Below, piece after piece: positions 39,447-49,054 of a stretch of DNA of 64,000 bases; within the stretch, counting starts at the first letter, position 1; each line of letters starts with the position of its first letter. Location: positions 283,588 through 347,587 of the forward strand of contig NZ_JAUTWS010000002.1 of the NCBI RefSeq assembly GCF_030657435.1, given 5' to 3'. A program made the translations under genes and the position numbers. This DNA comes from Paracraurococcus lichenis (GTDB lineage: Bacteria > Pseudomonadota > Alphaproteobacteria > Acetobacterales > Acetobacteraceae). Under the pieces are notes generated by a model. That model did no database searches. It was not told the DNA's origin and saw only the letters and a list, made by a program, of their open reading frames with translations.

Positions 39447-41246
39447 ATGAGTCGAACCGTTAACGTTCCCTTTTCGGCTCCGATGCGGCAGGGCTCGGCG
39501 GCCCCGCCGGGAGAGGGGCTGTTCCGCGCGCCGGGCTTCGGCACGGCTTGGGCGCCTGTTGCTACGCTGGAGGCCAAGGGACCCGACCCGGTGGCGGCCG
39601 CGGTCGCGGCCGGTCTTGCGGGGGCTAGGCCGGACGGGGCGGCGCGCGCGGCCGCCCGCGACGTCATGGCGCGGCTGCGCGCCGCCCGGGTCGGCGGGGC
39701 GCCGGGCCTGCCCGATCCGGGCCCGATCGGCCTCGGTCTGCCGGCGCAGGCGGCGGCGGTGGTGTTGGACCCGGGGAGGGACTTGCCGGCGGCACGGGCG
39801 ATGGTCGCCGCGGCCCTGGCCACGGAGCGACCGGTGCTGGTCGCCCTCGACCCGGATGCGCCCCCAGGCGCAAAGCCGGTGCTGGAGGCCGCGGGCGCGC
39901 GGCGGTTGCCGGGACGCCTCGCGCCCTGGACGCTGCTCGACCTCGCCGCCTCGCTGCATACGGTCTCGGCGGAGATGGCGCTGCTGGCCGGTGCGGCGGG
40001 GCTGACCGTGATCCTCGGCGGGGACGTGCCCTGGGGCGGCGTGCCGGCGGAGGCGGCGATGGCCGCGCTGCTCGCCCGCACCCGCTGGATCGATCCCTTC
40101 CGCGGCCGGCCCTGGACGGCGGCGGAGGGCATCGCCCAGCTCGCCGACTGGCGCCGGGCCGAAGCCGCGAACCGCCGCATCGTCGCCGCCACCGGCATGG
40201 ACCTGTTCAAGCGTACCGCCATGCGGGACTGGCTGGCCGGGCAGGGGACGGCACCCCGCCTCCGCTTCCGCGCCTCGGCCGCGCTGCGGCTGGCGCGGGC
40301 GCAGGGCGGGGATGTCGCGGTCTGGGCCGCCGCCATGCCGCCCGGCCTGCCGGCGCGCGCCGCCGCCGCCGGCGTCGGGCTGGTGCGGATCGAGGACGGC
40401 TTCATCCGCTCCGCCGGCCTCGGCGTGCACAGGGCGCGGGCGGCCTCCCTGGTCATGGACGGGGCCGGGATCCATTACGACCCCTCGACCGAGAGCGAGC
40501 TCGAGCGCCTGCTGGCGACCACCGTCTTCGACCCGGCGCTGCTGGCGCGGGCGGCACGGCTGCGCGGCATGATCACCGCGACGGGCGTGACCAAGTACAA
40601 CCTGGCCGGGCCCGCCGCGCTACCGGCGCTGCCGCCGGGGCGGCGGGTGATCCTGGTGCCGGGGCAGGTGGAGGACGACGCGGCCATCCGCCGCGGCGGC
40701 GGCCGCATCCGCACCAACCTCGCCCTGCTGCGGGCGGTGCGGGCGGAGAACCCCGAGGCCGTCATCCTGTGGAAGCCGCACCCGGATGTCGAGGCCGGCA
40801 TGCGCCGCGGCGCGGTGCCGGCGCGGGAGGCCCGTGCGCTCGCCGACCATGTCCTGGATCGGGTCCCCATCGGCCCGCTCTATGCCCTGGCACCGGAGGT
40901 GCACTGCATCTCCAGCCTCACCGGCTTCGAGGCCCTGCTGCGCGGACTGCCCGTGGTGACCTGGGGCCAGCCCTTCTATGCCGGGTGGGGGCTGACGGCG
41001 GACCGCGACCCGCCGCCCCGCCGTGGCCGGCGGCTGAGCATTGATGAACTCGTCGCCGGCGCCCTCATCCTACACCTGCGCTGCCGCGACCCGGTGACGG
41101 GCCTGCCCTGCCCGCCGGAACTGCTGGTCGAGCGCCTGGCGGAGGGACGGACGGCCCCCCCGCCGCCACCGCGCGTGCCGGCGCCGCTGCGGGCCTTCGT
41201 CGCGCGGTGCTCGCGGCTGCTGGCCGGGCTGGGAGCCAGGCTGTAG
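39447..41246 (+). CDS. capsular polysaccharide Kdo transferase, KpsC-like
   Basis: A 599-residue protein from ATG 39447. The second half (about 253-599) is a full KpsC-type domain: VGLVRIEDGFIRSAGLG, AGIHYDPSTESELERLL, KPHPDVEAG and SSLTGFEALLRGLPVVTWGQ. KpsC normally has two such halves, adding beta-Kdo residues to lysophosphatidylglycerol. Here the first half is only about 250 residues and keeps just its end (LHTVSAEMALLAGAAGL, RWIDPFRGRPWTAAEGIAQL), without a visible EDGF or HPD motif. It may be monofunctional. No kpsS is visible. Divergent from the export operon. Confidence 0.88.
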   Translation: MSRTVNVPFSAPMRQGSAAPPGEGLFRAPGFGTAWAPVATLEAKGPDPVAAAVAAGLAGARPDGAARAAARDVMARLRAARVGGAPGLPDPGPIGLGLPAQAAAVVLDPGRDLPAARAMVAAALATERPVLVALDPDAPPGAKPVLEAAGARRLPGRLAPWTLLDLAASLHTVSAEMALLAGAAGLTVILGGDVPWGGVPAEAAMAALLARTRWIDPFRGRPWTAAEGIAQLADWRRAEAANRRIVAATGMDLFKRTAMRDWLAGQGTAPRLRFRASAALRLARAQGGDVAVWAAAMPPGLPARAAAAGVGLVRIEDGFIRSAGLGVHRARAASLVMDGAGIHYDPSTESELERLLATTVFDPALLARAARLRGMITATGVTKYNLAGPAALPALPPGRRVILVPGQVEDDAAIRRGGGRIRTNLALLRAVRAENPEAVILWKPHPDVEAGMRRGAVPAREARALADHVLDRVPIGPLYALAPEVHCISSLTGFEALLRGLPVVTWGQPFYAGWGLTADRDPPPRRGRRLSIDELVAGALILHLRCRDPVTGLPCPPELLVERLAEGRTAPPPPPRVPAPLRAFVARCSRLLAGLGARL

Positions 41247-41256
41247 AGGCGCCGGA

Positions 41257-41288
41257 CATTCTCGCGCCGACCGCGCAGCGCGAGAATG
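41257..41288. terminator. bidirectional terminator-like hairpin
   Basis: CATTCTCGCGC and its exact reverse complement around a 10-nt loop, between the convergent KpsC-like gene (ends 41246) and mlaC (ends 41355). It is 10 bp past the KpsC-like stop. No long U-tract follows. Confidence 0.6.
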
Positions 41289-41354
41289 CTCCAGGCTCTC
41301 GCTTTGCTGGGCGGAGTCTCGCCGCCGTGCCTTTCCACCCTGCGGCGATCCGCT

Positions 41355-41987
41355 CTACCGCGTCGTCTGCTCCCGCGCCGCAAGCTGCTGGATCTGCCGC
41401 TTCATCGCGGTCAGCAGCGCGGCGACCGAGCCGTTGTTCTGCTGGATCACCGCCGAGTACTCACTGCGCTGGGTCAGCCGCAGCGAGGTCCCCTCCGCGA
41501 TGACGTCCACCACCTTGGGCTGGCCGCCGACATCGCCGACCCGCCAGTCCAGCGCGAAGGGCGCGCTGTTCGGCCGCTCGATGATGGTATTGACCAGCAC
41601 GTCGTCCTCAGTGCGCTGCTGGCTGCGGCCGAGGGAGAAGCGCACGCCCTGGTACTCCCCGAAGCGGGCGGAGAGGTTGCGGATCAGCGTCTCCTCGAAG
41701 AGCTTCAGGTATTCCTGCTGCTCCGCCGGGCTTGCCTGCCGCCACCAGCGGCCGAGGATGAAGCGGCCGACGCCGTCGATGTCGACGGCCTTGCGCAGCA
41801 CCGCCGCCACCCGCTGGCGGCGGGTGGCGATATCCGAGCGGGTGTCGTTGATGGCGGCGACCAGGTCCCGTCCCGTCGTCTCGATGAAGGATGCGGCGCG
41901 GCCGATATCCTGCTGCGCCCGTGCCGGCCCGGCCAGCGGCAATGCGAGGCCCGCGCCGAGCAGCAGGCGGCGATGGAAAACGGTCAT
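41355..41987 (-). CDS. mlaC: MlaC/Ttg2D-family phospholipid-binding ABC transporter substrate protein
   Basis: A 210-residue periplasmic protein with a signal peptide ending GPARAQ. The MlaC body shows VLRKAVDIDGVGRFILGRWW, SPAEQQEYLKLFEETLIRNL and WRVGDVGGQPKVVDVIAEG. MlaC carries phospholipids between MlaA in the outer membrane and the MlaFEDB complex. It lies 22 bp downstream of mlaA. MlaFEDB genes are not in the window. Confidence 0.94.
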   Translation of the reverse strand: MTVFHRRLLLGAGLALPLAGPARAQQDIGRAASFIETTGRDLVAAINDTRSDIATRRQRVAAVLRKAVDIDGVGRFILGRWWRQASPAEQQEYLKLFEETLIRNLSARFGEYQGVRFSLGRSQQRTEDDVLVNTIIERPNSAPFALDWRVGDVGGQPKVVDVIAEGTSLRLTQRSEYSAVIQQNNGSVAALLTAMKRQIQQLAAREQTTR

Positions 41988-42009
41988 CTCAGTCTTTCTC
42001 CCGGTCGGA

Positions 42010-42837
42010 TCAGCGCGGCGCCTGCGGCGCCACGCCGGTGCCCACGCCGAAGCCGGTGCCGCCGGCAGCGGACGGCGCGACCCGGTCGTTGCTGTTCCTG
42101 ATTTCGGCATTGCGGCGCTGGCGATAGGCGCTGCGCAGCACGGCATAGGGGTCGAGCGACTCGCGCTCGACGGCATCGAGGGTATCGATCAGCGATTCAC
42201 GGGTGTCCACCACGGTCGCGCCGGCACGGGTGCCGGTCAGGGCATCGACCACGACGCCCTGGCCCACCCAGGTCAGTGGGTCGCCGGCAATGCCGAGGCC
42301 GAAGCCGGTGAGGTCACGGGGGTTGGACGGGCCGAGGACGGGGATGAAGAGATAGGCGCCCTCGCCGACGCCCCAGACCGCCAGGGTCTGGCCGTAATCC
42401 TCGGAATGGCCCGGCACCTTGAACCAGTCATTGGCCACGTCGAAGATGCCGCCGATCCCTAACGTGGAATTGATCAAGAATCGCCCCAGCGTGTCGCCGG
42501 CCCGGCGCGGCTCGCCCTGCAGCATGTCGTTGGCCAGGATCACCGGCGTGCGGAGATTGCCGAGCAGGTTGCGGACGCCGGTGCGGACCGGCTGCGGCAC
42601 CACCTCCCGATACCCCACGGCGACCGGCCGCAGGACGACGCGGTCGATGCCCTGATGGACGGAGTACATGGTGCGGTTGAAGGGCTCGATCGGGTCGTTG
42701 GTCTGCCTGAACTCGGCGACCGCATCCGGGTCGGACGGGTCGGGCCTCTGGGCGCAGCCGTCCAGCAGCGGCAGCAGCAGCGCCGTGGCCAGGGCGGTCC
42801 GGGCCAGGCGGGATGGGATCGGCATGGTCAGGTGCAT
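42010..42837 (-). CDS. mlaA: MlaA/VacJ-family outer-membrane lipoprotein
   Basis: A 275-residue protein. The lipoprotein signal ends LLPLLDGC, lipidated Cys at 28. The VacJ core is NDPIEPFNRTMYSVHQGIDR and STLGIGGIFDVANDWF. MlaA removes misplaced phospholipids from the outer leaflet. A second ATG at codon 5 is an alternative start. The last 25 residues are Gly- and Asn-rich. Operon with mlaC. Confidence 0.95.
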   Translation of the reverse strand: MHLTMPIPSRLARTALATALLLPLLDGCAQRPDPSDPDAVAEFRQTNDPIEPFNRTMYSVHQGIDRVVLRPVAVGYREVVPQPVRTGVRNLLGNLRTPVILANDMLQGEPRRAGDTLGRFLINSTLGIGGIFDVANDWFKVPGHSEDYGQTLAVWGVGEGAYLFIPVLGPSNPRDLTGFGLGIAGDPLTWVGQGVVVDALTGTRAGATVVDTRESLIDTLDAVERESLDPYAVLRSAYRQRRNAEIRNSNDRVAPSAAGGTGFGVGTGVAPQAPR

Positions 42838-43022
42838 CGGCGGCGGGGCCCTCTTGCGTTGGTTGAGCGCAATAATACCTCACGATGCACCGCGCCACAC
42901 AGACGGGCGCCCGGCGCGCCTCGGTACTGTGAAGGTCATGTAGACCGTTGGGGTAGCGCTGCAACGCCACAAACTGTATCCGGTGCCCGGGATTGCGACG
43001 ACGTTGACCCGCGCAAAGGTGA

Positions 43023-43997
43023 ATGATGGATCAGACCATGCCTGACGCCGCCGAGTTCGCCCATCCGCGTTCGGCCGCCGGCACCCTGCAGCGCTGGCTC
43101 ACCGGCCCGCGCGTGGGTGGTCTTCCCCCGCTCGCCGGCCTTCCCGCGCCGGCGCTGTCCTTCGAATTCTTCCCGCCGAAGACCGAGGCGCTGGAGAACC
43201 AGCTCTGGTCCTGCATCCGGCGGCTGGAGCCGCTGGCCCCGCGCTTCGTCTCCGTCACCTATGGCGCGGGCGGCACCACCCAGGCGCGCACCCACGCCAC
43301 CGTGGCGCGGATCGTGAAGGAGACCTCGCTCACGCCCGCGGCGCACCTGACCTGCGTCGGCGCCTCCCGCGGCGAGGTGGACGACGTCGCCCGGGCCTAT
43401 TGGGAGGCCGGCGTGCGGCATATCGTCGCGCTGCGCGGCGATCCGCCGGCGGGTGCCGAGCGCTACGAGCCGCATGCCGAGGGCTATGCCTTCGCCGCCG
43501 ACCTCGTGGCCGGCCTGAAGAAGGTGGCGCCCTTCGAGATCAGCGTCGCGGCCTATCCCGAGGTGCATCCGACCGCGCTCTCCTCCGACCATGATCTCGA
43601 CAACCTCAAGCGGAAGATCGATGCCGGCGCGACGCGGGCGATCACCCAGTACTTCTTCGACAGCGACATCTTCCTGCGCTTCCTCGACCGCTGCCTCGCG
43701 GCCGGGATCACCGTGCCGATCGTGCCGGGGATCATGCCGGTCTCCAACTTCACCCAGATGAGGAAATTCTCCGCCATGTGCGGCGCCGGCGTGCCGGATT
43801 GGATGGGCCGGCTTTTCGAGGGGTTGGAGGACGATGTCGAGACCCGGCGCATGGTGGCCGCGGTGGTCGCGGCGGAGCAGGTGCGGCTGCTGCAGGCGAA
43901 CGGCGTGGACGAGTTCCACTTCTACACGCTGAACCGCTCCGACCTGGTCTACTCCATCGCGCATATCCTGGGCGCGCGGCCGAAATCCGCGGGCTGA
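43023..43997 (+). CDS. metF: 5,10-methylenetetrahydrofolate reductase
   Basis: FAD enzyme that reduces methylene-THF to methyl-THF for methionine synthesis. It has 324 residues. The N-terminal signature LSFEFFPPKTEALENQLWSC is clear, with VSVTYGAGGTTQARTHATV and HIVALRGDPP further on. The start is ATG 43023 with AAAGG upstream; a second ATG follows at once. The first 45 residues are longer than in E. coli MetF. No MetR site or riboswitch was recognised upstream. Confidence 0.95.
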   Translation: MMDQTMPDAAEFAHPRSAAGTLQRWLTGPRVGGLPPLAGLPAPALSFEFFPPKTEALENQLWSCIRRLEPLAPRFVSVTYGAGGTTQARTHATVARIVKETSLTPAAHLTCVGASRGEVDDVARAYWEAGVRHIVALRGDPPAGAERYEPHAEGYAFAADLVAGLKKVAPFEISVAAYPEVHPTALSSDHDLDNLKRKIDAGATRAITQYFFDSDIFLRFLDRCLAAGITVPIVPGIMPVSNFTQMRKFSAMCGAGVPDWMGRLFEGLEDDVETRRMVAAVVAAEQVRLLQANGVDEFHFYTLNRSDLVYSIAHILGARPKSAG

Positions 43998-44027
43998 GGG
44001 TGCAAGGCGCCCGCGGCCGGGCGGGCG

Positions 44028-44999
44028 CTACTCCACCTTGATCCCCTCGGCCTGGATGATCGCGCCGAGGCGCGATCGCTGGTCCTGCCAGAAGGTGCTG
44101 AACGCCGCGGGCGAACTGCCGACCGGGATCATGCCGAGCTCGCCGAGGCGCTTCACCGCATTCGGGTCCCGCATGCCGGCCTGCGCCGCCTCCGCCAGCC
44201 GGTCGATGATCGGCGCCGGCGTGCCGGCGGGGACGTAGAAGCCGAGCCAGTCCGCGACGTCGAAATCCGGGAAGCCCTGCTCCTGCACGGTCGGGACCTC
44301 CGGCAGGTTGGGCAGCCGGTGGGCGATGCTGACCGCGAGCCCGCGCAGCCGCCCCTCCTGCGCCAGCGGCGCCGCCTGCGGCAGGGTCGAGAAGACGAAC
44401 TCCGCATCGCCCGCAAGGATGCCGGCGACCGAGGCGGCGCCGCCGCGATAGGGCACGTGGTTCGCCGTGACGCCGGCGCGGCGCAGCAGCAGCGCCGGCG
44501 CGAGATGCGTCGCGGTGCCGACGCCGGAGGAGGCGAATGGGATCCGCCCCGGCGCCTTGCGCAGCCGCTCCAGCAACTCCGGCAGGGTGCGCGCAGGATG
44601 GTCGGCCCGCACCACGCAGAGCAGCGGCGAGACCACCATCTGGCTGACCGGCGTCAGCGCCTTGGCGAAGTCGTAGGGCAGGCCTGGGATCAGCAGGTGG
44701 TTGACCGCGCCACCGGCGGTATCGGCCAGCGCGGTGTAGCCATCGGGCGTCGCCTGCGCGACTACCCCGGCGCCCACCGAGCCGCTGGCGCCGGCGCGGT
44801 TCTCGAGCACCAGCGCCTGGCCGAGCACCTGCTGCATGGCGGGCGCCGCCAGCCGCATTGGAATGTCCGCCCCGCCGCCCGGCGGCCAGGAGATGACGAC
44901 GCGGATCGGGCGGTTCGGCCAGTCCCCCTGGGCGCGGGCAGCAAACGGCGCGGCAAGCGCGGCGGCAATGAGCGGACGTCGGCCCAACCTGGCGGTCAT
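44028..44999 (-). CDS. Bug/TctC-family substrate-binding protein
   Basis: A 323-residue periplasmic receptor with a signal peptide (RRPLIAAALAAPFAARAQ) and the Bug signature NRPIRVVISWPPGGGADIPM, then LENRAGASGSVGAGVVAQAT and ATHLAPALLLRRAGV. It stands alone, without TctA/TctB genes, and is divergent from the dioxygenase-family gene across about 117 bp. Ligand unknown. Confidence 0.93.
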   Translation of the reverse strand: MTARLGRRPLIAAALAAPFAARAQGDWPNRPIRVVISWPPGGGADIPMRLAAPAMQQVLGQALVLENRAGASGSVGAGVVAQATPDGYTALADTAGGAVNHLLIPGLPYDFAKALTPVSQMVVSPLLCVVRADHPARTLPELLERLRKAPGRIPFASSGVGTATHLAPALLLRRAGVTANHVPYRGGAASVAGILAGDAEFVFSTLPQAAPLAQEGRLRGLAVSIAHRLPNLPEVPTVQEQGFPDFDVADWLGFYVPAGTPAPIIDRLAEAAQAGMRDPNAVKRLGELGMIPVGSSPAAFSTFWQDQRSRLGAIIQAEGIKVE

Positions 45000-45116
45000 G
45001 AAAGCCTCCCCTGGTTTTCCACCATCCTGCCCGTGGCAGCGGCCGTGGGAAAGGCTTTGGCCCCGCCCGGCACGGGTCTAGGATGCCGGGCAATGACGAC
45101 CAAAGGGGAAACGACC

Positions 45117-45917
45117 ATGCGTCTGTCCGACGACCAGGTCCGCCAGTTCCATGAGGAAGGCTGGCTTTTCCTGCCCGAAACCTTCACGGCCGAGGAGATC
45201 GCCGTCCTGCGGGAGGAGGCGGAGGCGATCTACCGCGAGCACCGCCCGGAGATCTGGCGCGAGAAGTCCGGCGCGCCGCGCACCGCCTTCGCCGCGCATA
45301 CCTATAACGAGGCCTTCCGCCTGCTGGGCGCGCATCCCCGCATGATCGAGCCGATCGAGCAGATCTTCGGCGAGAAGCTCTACATGCACCAGTTCAAGAT
45401 CAACGCGAAGGCCGCCTTCACCGGCGATGTCTGGCAGTGGCACCAGGACTACGGCACCTGGCTGCGCGACGACGGCATGCCGGAGCCGCGCGCCATGAAC
45501 ATCGCGGTCTTCCTCGATGAGGTCATGCCGATCAACGGCCCGCTGATGCTGATCCCGCGCAGCCAGAGGCACGGCAACCTCGATGCCGGCCACGACCTCA
45601 GCACCACCTCCTACCCGCTCTGGACCATCAACGACGAGGTGGTGACGAAGCTGGTGCAGGAGGGCGGCATCGTCGCGCCGACCGGCAAGCCGGGCGGGCT
45701 GCTGATGTTCCACGGCAACCTGGTGCATGGCTCGGCGCCGAACATCACGCCCTATCCGCGGAAGATCGTCTACCTCACGCTGAACGCCGTCTCGAACCAT
45801 ATCCGCAAGCCGACGCGGCCGGAGTGGATCGCGCATACCGACTTCACGCCGATCGAGCCCGTCGCTGACGATGCGCTGATGCAGTATGCGCGGCGGTATC
45901 GGCAGGCGGCGGAGTAG
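45117..45917 (+). CDS. phytanoyl-CoA dioxygenase (PhyH) family protein
   Basis: A 266-residue Fe(II)/2-oxoglutarate oxygenase. The metal ligands are seen as His and Asp in WQWHQDYGTW and His in VHGSAPNITPY. The block GMPEPRAMNIAVFLDEVMPI is also typical. The pattern is reminiscent of ectoine hydroxylase, but no ectoine genes are near and the substrate is unknown. ATG 45117 has AGGGGA 8 nt upstream. The longer frame to 44319 overlaps the divergent Bug gene. Confidence 0.87.
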   Translation: MRLSDDQVRQFHEEGWLFLPETFTAEEIAVLREEAEAIYREHRPEIWREKSGAPRTAFAAHTYNEAFRLLGAHPRMIEPIEQIFGEKLYMHQFKINAKAAFTGDVWQWHQDYGTWLRDDGMPEPRAMNIAVFLDEVMPINGPLMLIPRSQRHGNLDAGHDLSTTSYPLWTINDEVVTKLVQEGGIVAPTGKPGGLLMFHGNLVHGSAPNITPYPRKIVYLTLNAVSNHIRKPTRPEWIAHTDFTPIEPVADDALMQYARRYRQAAE

Positions 45918-45932
45918 CGCGTCGCGTGGCCC

Positions 45933-46083
45933 GGGGGGAAGGGAGAGAACTCCCTTCCCCCCGTACCCCCACAACCCTCCTTTTTCTCTGAGTCCGCAGG
46001 TTGAGACAGCGGACTCGGAGAAGAAGGGTTCGGCGCACTGCGCCGAACGGGTACCAACGGGAGGGGAGTTCTCTCCCCTCCCG
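45933..46083. repeat. modular palindromic intergenic repeat, copy B (inverted)
   Basis: It lies between convergent genes. Order: GGGGGGAAGGGAG hairpin (45933-45962, arms identical to copy A module 3, loop AGAA); a GTACCCCCAC spacer; a CTTTTTCT..GAGTCCGC stem closing at GCGGACTC (45980-46026); a new 21-bp palindrome, GTTCGGCGCA and its complement around C (46028-46048); and a CGGGAGGGGAG hairpin (46058-46083, loop TTCT). Module order is reversed relative to copy A. Confidence 0.9.
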
Positions 46084-46094
46084 CCTGACGCATG

Positions 46095-46736
46095 CTAGGC
46101 CTTCCGCTCCGCCCCGACCGGCAGCGTCGCCAGCCGCGCCATCTCGCCCACGGAGAACAGCCCCGGATCGGCCAGGTAGGCCTCGGCCATCGGCAGCGCG
46201 TCCACGCCCCAGAACAACTCCGTGCCGATCCGCAGCGTCGGCACGCCGAAGACGCCGGCCGCGATCGCCGCCTCGGTCGCGGCGCGCAGCGCCTCCCTGG
46301 CGCCGCGCGCGGCGACCAGCGCCTCGTAATCCGCCACGCCCAGCCTGCCGCAGAGGGCGGCGAGTTCCCGCGGGTCGCTCGCGTCCCGCCCCGCGGCCCA
46401 GGTGAACTCGAAGGCCGTCCGCACCGCGGCCGGCGTCGCCCCCAGCGCCGTCAGCAGCCGCAGCACCTCCAGCGAGCGGAAGGGGTGCCGCGGCGGGAAG
46501 CGCATCGGGATGCCGGCGCGCGCCGCCAGGAACTGGCTCAGCCGATAGGTGTGCAGACGCTTCGGCGGCAGCTCCGCCGGCCCGACCGTGCCCCAATGCG
46601 CCAGCACGGCGCCCAGCACCACGGGTTGCATGGTCACGGCATGCTTCGCCGCCAACGCCTCGACTGCCGGCAGGGCGATCCAGGAGAAGGGCGAGACGGT
46701 ATCGAAGTACCAGGTGATCGCCGGTGGCGTGGTCAT
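46095..46736 (-). CDS. 2-hydroxychromene-2-carboxylate isomerase / DsbA-family protein
   Basis: A 213-residue thioredoxin-fold protein of the HCCA isomerase type. The N-terminus is ITWYFDTVSPFSWIALPAVE, where the Ser in SPFSW replaces the DsbA CxxC, and GVFGVPTLRIGTELFWGVDA is the C-terminal signature. Members are glutathione-linked isomerases in aromatic catabolism. The substrate is not known. ATG 46736 was chosen over 46799, which extends into the uvrD promoter region. Confidence 0.88.
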   Translation of the reverse strand: MTTPPAITWYFDTVSPFSWIALPAVEALAAKHAVTMQPVVLGAVLAHWGTVGPAELPPKRLHTYRLSQFLAARAGIPMRFPPRHPFRSLEVLRLLTALGATPAAVRTAFEFTWAAGRDASDPRELAALCGRLGVADYEALVAARGAREALRAATEAAIAAGVFGVPTLRIGTELFWGVDALPMAEAYLADPGLFSVGEMARLATLPVGAERKA

Positions 46737-46837
46737 GGCGCTCTCCCGCGGTTGCAGCGCAGCATGACCCGGAACGGTCGCGGCCGGAAGCGCCTCCATG
46801 GTTGGAGCGGTTCGCGCGACGTTCTATACGGGCCAGC

Positions 46838-49054
46838 GTGTCCGTCTCCCATGCCCCGATTCCCGACTACCTCTCCCGCCTGAACCCGGAGCAGCGGGAG
46901 GCGGTCGAAACCCTCGACGGCCCGCTGCTGGTGCTCGCCGGCGCGGGCACCGGCAAGACGCGGGTGCTGACCACGCGCTTCGCGCATCTCATCATGTCGC
47001 AGCGCGCCTTCCCCGGGCAGGTGCTGGCCGTCACCTTCACCAACAAGGCGGCGCGGGAGATGCGCGAGCGCGTCTCCGCCATCATCGAGCGTCCGGTGGA
47101 GGGGCTCTGGCTCGGCACCTTCCACGCCCTCTGCGCCCGGATGCTGCGCCGGCATGCCGAACTGGTAGGGCTGACCAGCGCCTTCACGATCCTCGACACC
47201 GACGACCAGATGCGCCTGCTGAAGCAGGTGATGGACGCGGCCGGGATCGACGCCAAGCGCTGGCCGGCCCCGGGACTGATGGCGGTGATCCAGCGCTGGA
47301 AAGACCGCGGCATCCCGCCCGGCCGCGTCACGCCGGCCGAGGACACCGATTATGCAGGCGGCCGCGCCAGGGCGCTCTACGATGCCTACCAGGAGCGGCT
47401 GAAGGACCTGAACTGCGCCGATTTCGGCGACCTGATGCTGCACATGGTGGAGATCCTGCGGACCCACCCGGAGGTGCTGGCCGACTGGCACCGGCGCTTC
47501 CGCTACATCCTGGTGGACGAGTACCAGGACACCAACCTGGTGCAGTACCTCTGGCTCCGCCTGCTGGCGCAGGGCCACCGCAACATCTGCTGCGTCGGCG
47601 ACGACGACCAGTCCATCTATTCCTGGCGCGGCGCCGAGATCGAGAACATCCTGCGCTTCGAGAAGGATTTCCCGAACGCCAAGGTCGTGCGGCTGGAGAG
47701 CAACTACCGCTCCACCCGGCCGATCCTGGCGGCTGCCAGCGGGCTGATCGCGCACAACAGCGGTCGCCTCGGCAAGACGCTGCGCGCCGGCCGCAACGAC
47801 GCGGATGGCGAGAAGGTGCGCGTCGTCTCGCTCTGGGACTCCGAGGAGGAGGCCCGCATGGTCGGCGAGCGGATCGAGGCGGCGCAGCGCAGCGGCCACA
47901 AGCTGGCCGAGATCGCCATCCTGGTCCGCGCCGGCTTCCAGACCCGCGCCTTCGAGGAACGGCTGATCACCCTCGGCGTGCCCTACCGCGTCGTCGGCGG
48001 CCTGAAATTCTACGAGCGGGCCGAGATCCGCGACGCCATGGCCTATCTGCGCATCTTGGCGCAGCCGTCAGACGACCTGGCCTTCGAGCGCATCGTGAAC
48101 GTCCCGAAGCGCGGCCTCGGCGACACGGCGCTGCGCAAGATGCACGAGATCGCCCGCGCCGAGCGCATCCCGCTCAGCATCGCGGCCGGCAAGCTGGTGC
48201 AGGGCGGCGGCCTGACGGGCAAGGCACGCGCCGCTCTCTCCGAACTGCTGCACGGCTTCGCCCGCTGGCGGGAACAACTGGGCCGCGAGGGCCATGTCGT
48301 CACCGCCGCGACGCTGCTGGACGAGAGCGGCTATACCGAGATGTGGAAGCAGGACAAGTCGGCCGAGGCGCCGGGCCGGCTCGAGAACCTGAAGGAGTTC
48401 GTCCGCGCGCTCGGCGAGTTCGAGAACCTCAACGGCTTCCTCGAGCATGTCGCGCTGGTGATGGAGAACGACGAGAACGCCCAGGGCGACCGACTCTCGC
48501 TCATGACCCTGCACGCCGCCAAGGGCCTCGAGTTCGACATGGTCTTCCTGCCGGGCTGGGAGGAAGGGCTCTTCCCCCACAACCGGGCGCTGGAGGAGGG
48601 TGGGGAGAGGGGCCTCGAGGAGGAGCGGCGCCTCGCCTATGTCGGCATCACGCGCGCGCGCAAGCTCGCCATCATCTCCTGCGCCGCCAACCGCCGCGTC
48701 TACGGCAACTGGTCCAGCAGCATTCCGTCCCGCTTCCTCGACGAACTGCCGCTGGAGCACATCCAGCGCGAGGGCAGCGCGGGGATGGCGCGCAACCGCG
48801 TGGTGGACATGCCCTCCGTCTTCACCGGCGCCTCCGGACTCATGGCCCGCAAGCCCCGCACCATCGAGGCCGGCGCCTGGGAGGTGCAGGCGCGCCCCGC
48901 CCATGCCACGCCGCTGAAGGTGGGCGAGCGGGTCTTCCACAAGAAATTCGGCTATGGCCGCGTCACCGCGGTCGAGGACAACAGGGTGGACGTGGACTTC
49001 GAGAAATCCGATCCCAAGCGCGTGCTGGACAGCTTCCTGGAGCGGGTGTCGTGA
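46838..49054 (+). CDS. uvrD: UvrD/PcrA-type DNA helicase
   Basis: 3'-5' helicase of nucleotide excision and mismatch repair. It has 738 residues. Walker A is LAGAGTGKTRVL near 40, motif II is LVDEYQDTN, and VCCVGDDDQSIYSWRGA is motif III. The C-terminal MTLHAAKGLEFDMVF and YVGITRARK are motifs V-VI. The last 50 residues (GERVFHKKFGYGRVTAVEDN) are the Tudor-like RNA-polymerase-contact domain. GTG 46838 gives the expected short N-terminus. Its stop overlaps prmA. Confidence 0.95.
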   Translation: MSVSHAPIPDYLSRLNPEQREAVETLDGPLLVLAGAGTGKTRVLTTRFAHLIMSQRAFPGQVLAVTFTNKAAREMRERVSAIIERPVEGLWLGTFHALCARMLRRHAELVGLTSAFTILDTDDQMRLLKQVMDAAGIDAKRWPAPGLMAVIQRWKDRGIPPGRVTPAEDTDYAGGRARALYDAYQERLKDLNCADFGDLMLHMVEILRTHPEVLADWHRRFRYILVDEYQDTNLVQYLWLRLLAQGHRNICCVGDDDQSIYSWRGAEIENILRFEKDFPNAKVVRLESNYRSTRPILAAASGLIAHNSGRLGKTLRAGRNDADGEKVRVVSLWDSEEEARMVGERIEAAQRSGHKLAEIAILVRAGFQTRAFEERLITLGVPYRVVGGLKFYERAEIRDAMAYLRILAQPSDDLAFERIVNVPKRGLGDTALRKMHEIARAERIPLSIAAGKLVQGGGLTGKARAALSELLHGFARWREQLGREGHVVTAATLLDESGYTEMWKQDKSAEAPGRLENLKEFVRALGEFENLNGFLEHVALVMENDENAQGDRLSLMTLHAAKGLEFDMVFLPGWEEGLFPHNRALEEGGERGLEEERRLAYVGITRARKLAIISCAANRRVYGNWSSSIPSRFLDELPLEHIQREGSAGMARNRVVDMPSVFTGASGLMARKPRTIEAGAWEVQARPAHATPLKVGERVFHKKFGYGRVTAVEDNRVDVDFEKSDPKRVLDSFLERVS

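Noticed and set aside
42838..43022. SAM or other riboswitch before metF
   Set aside because: No conserved riboswitch core or terminator pair could be recognised.
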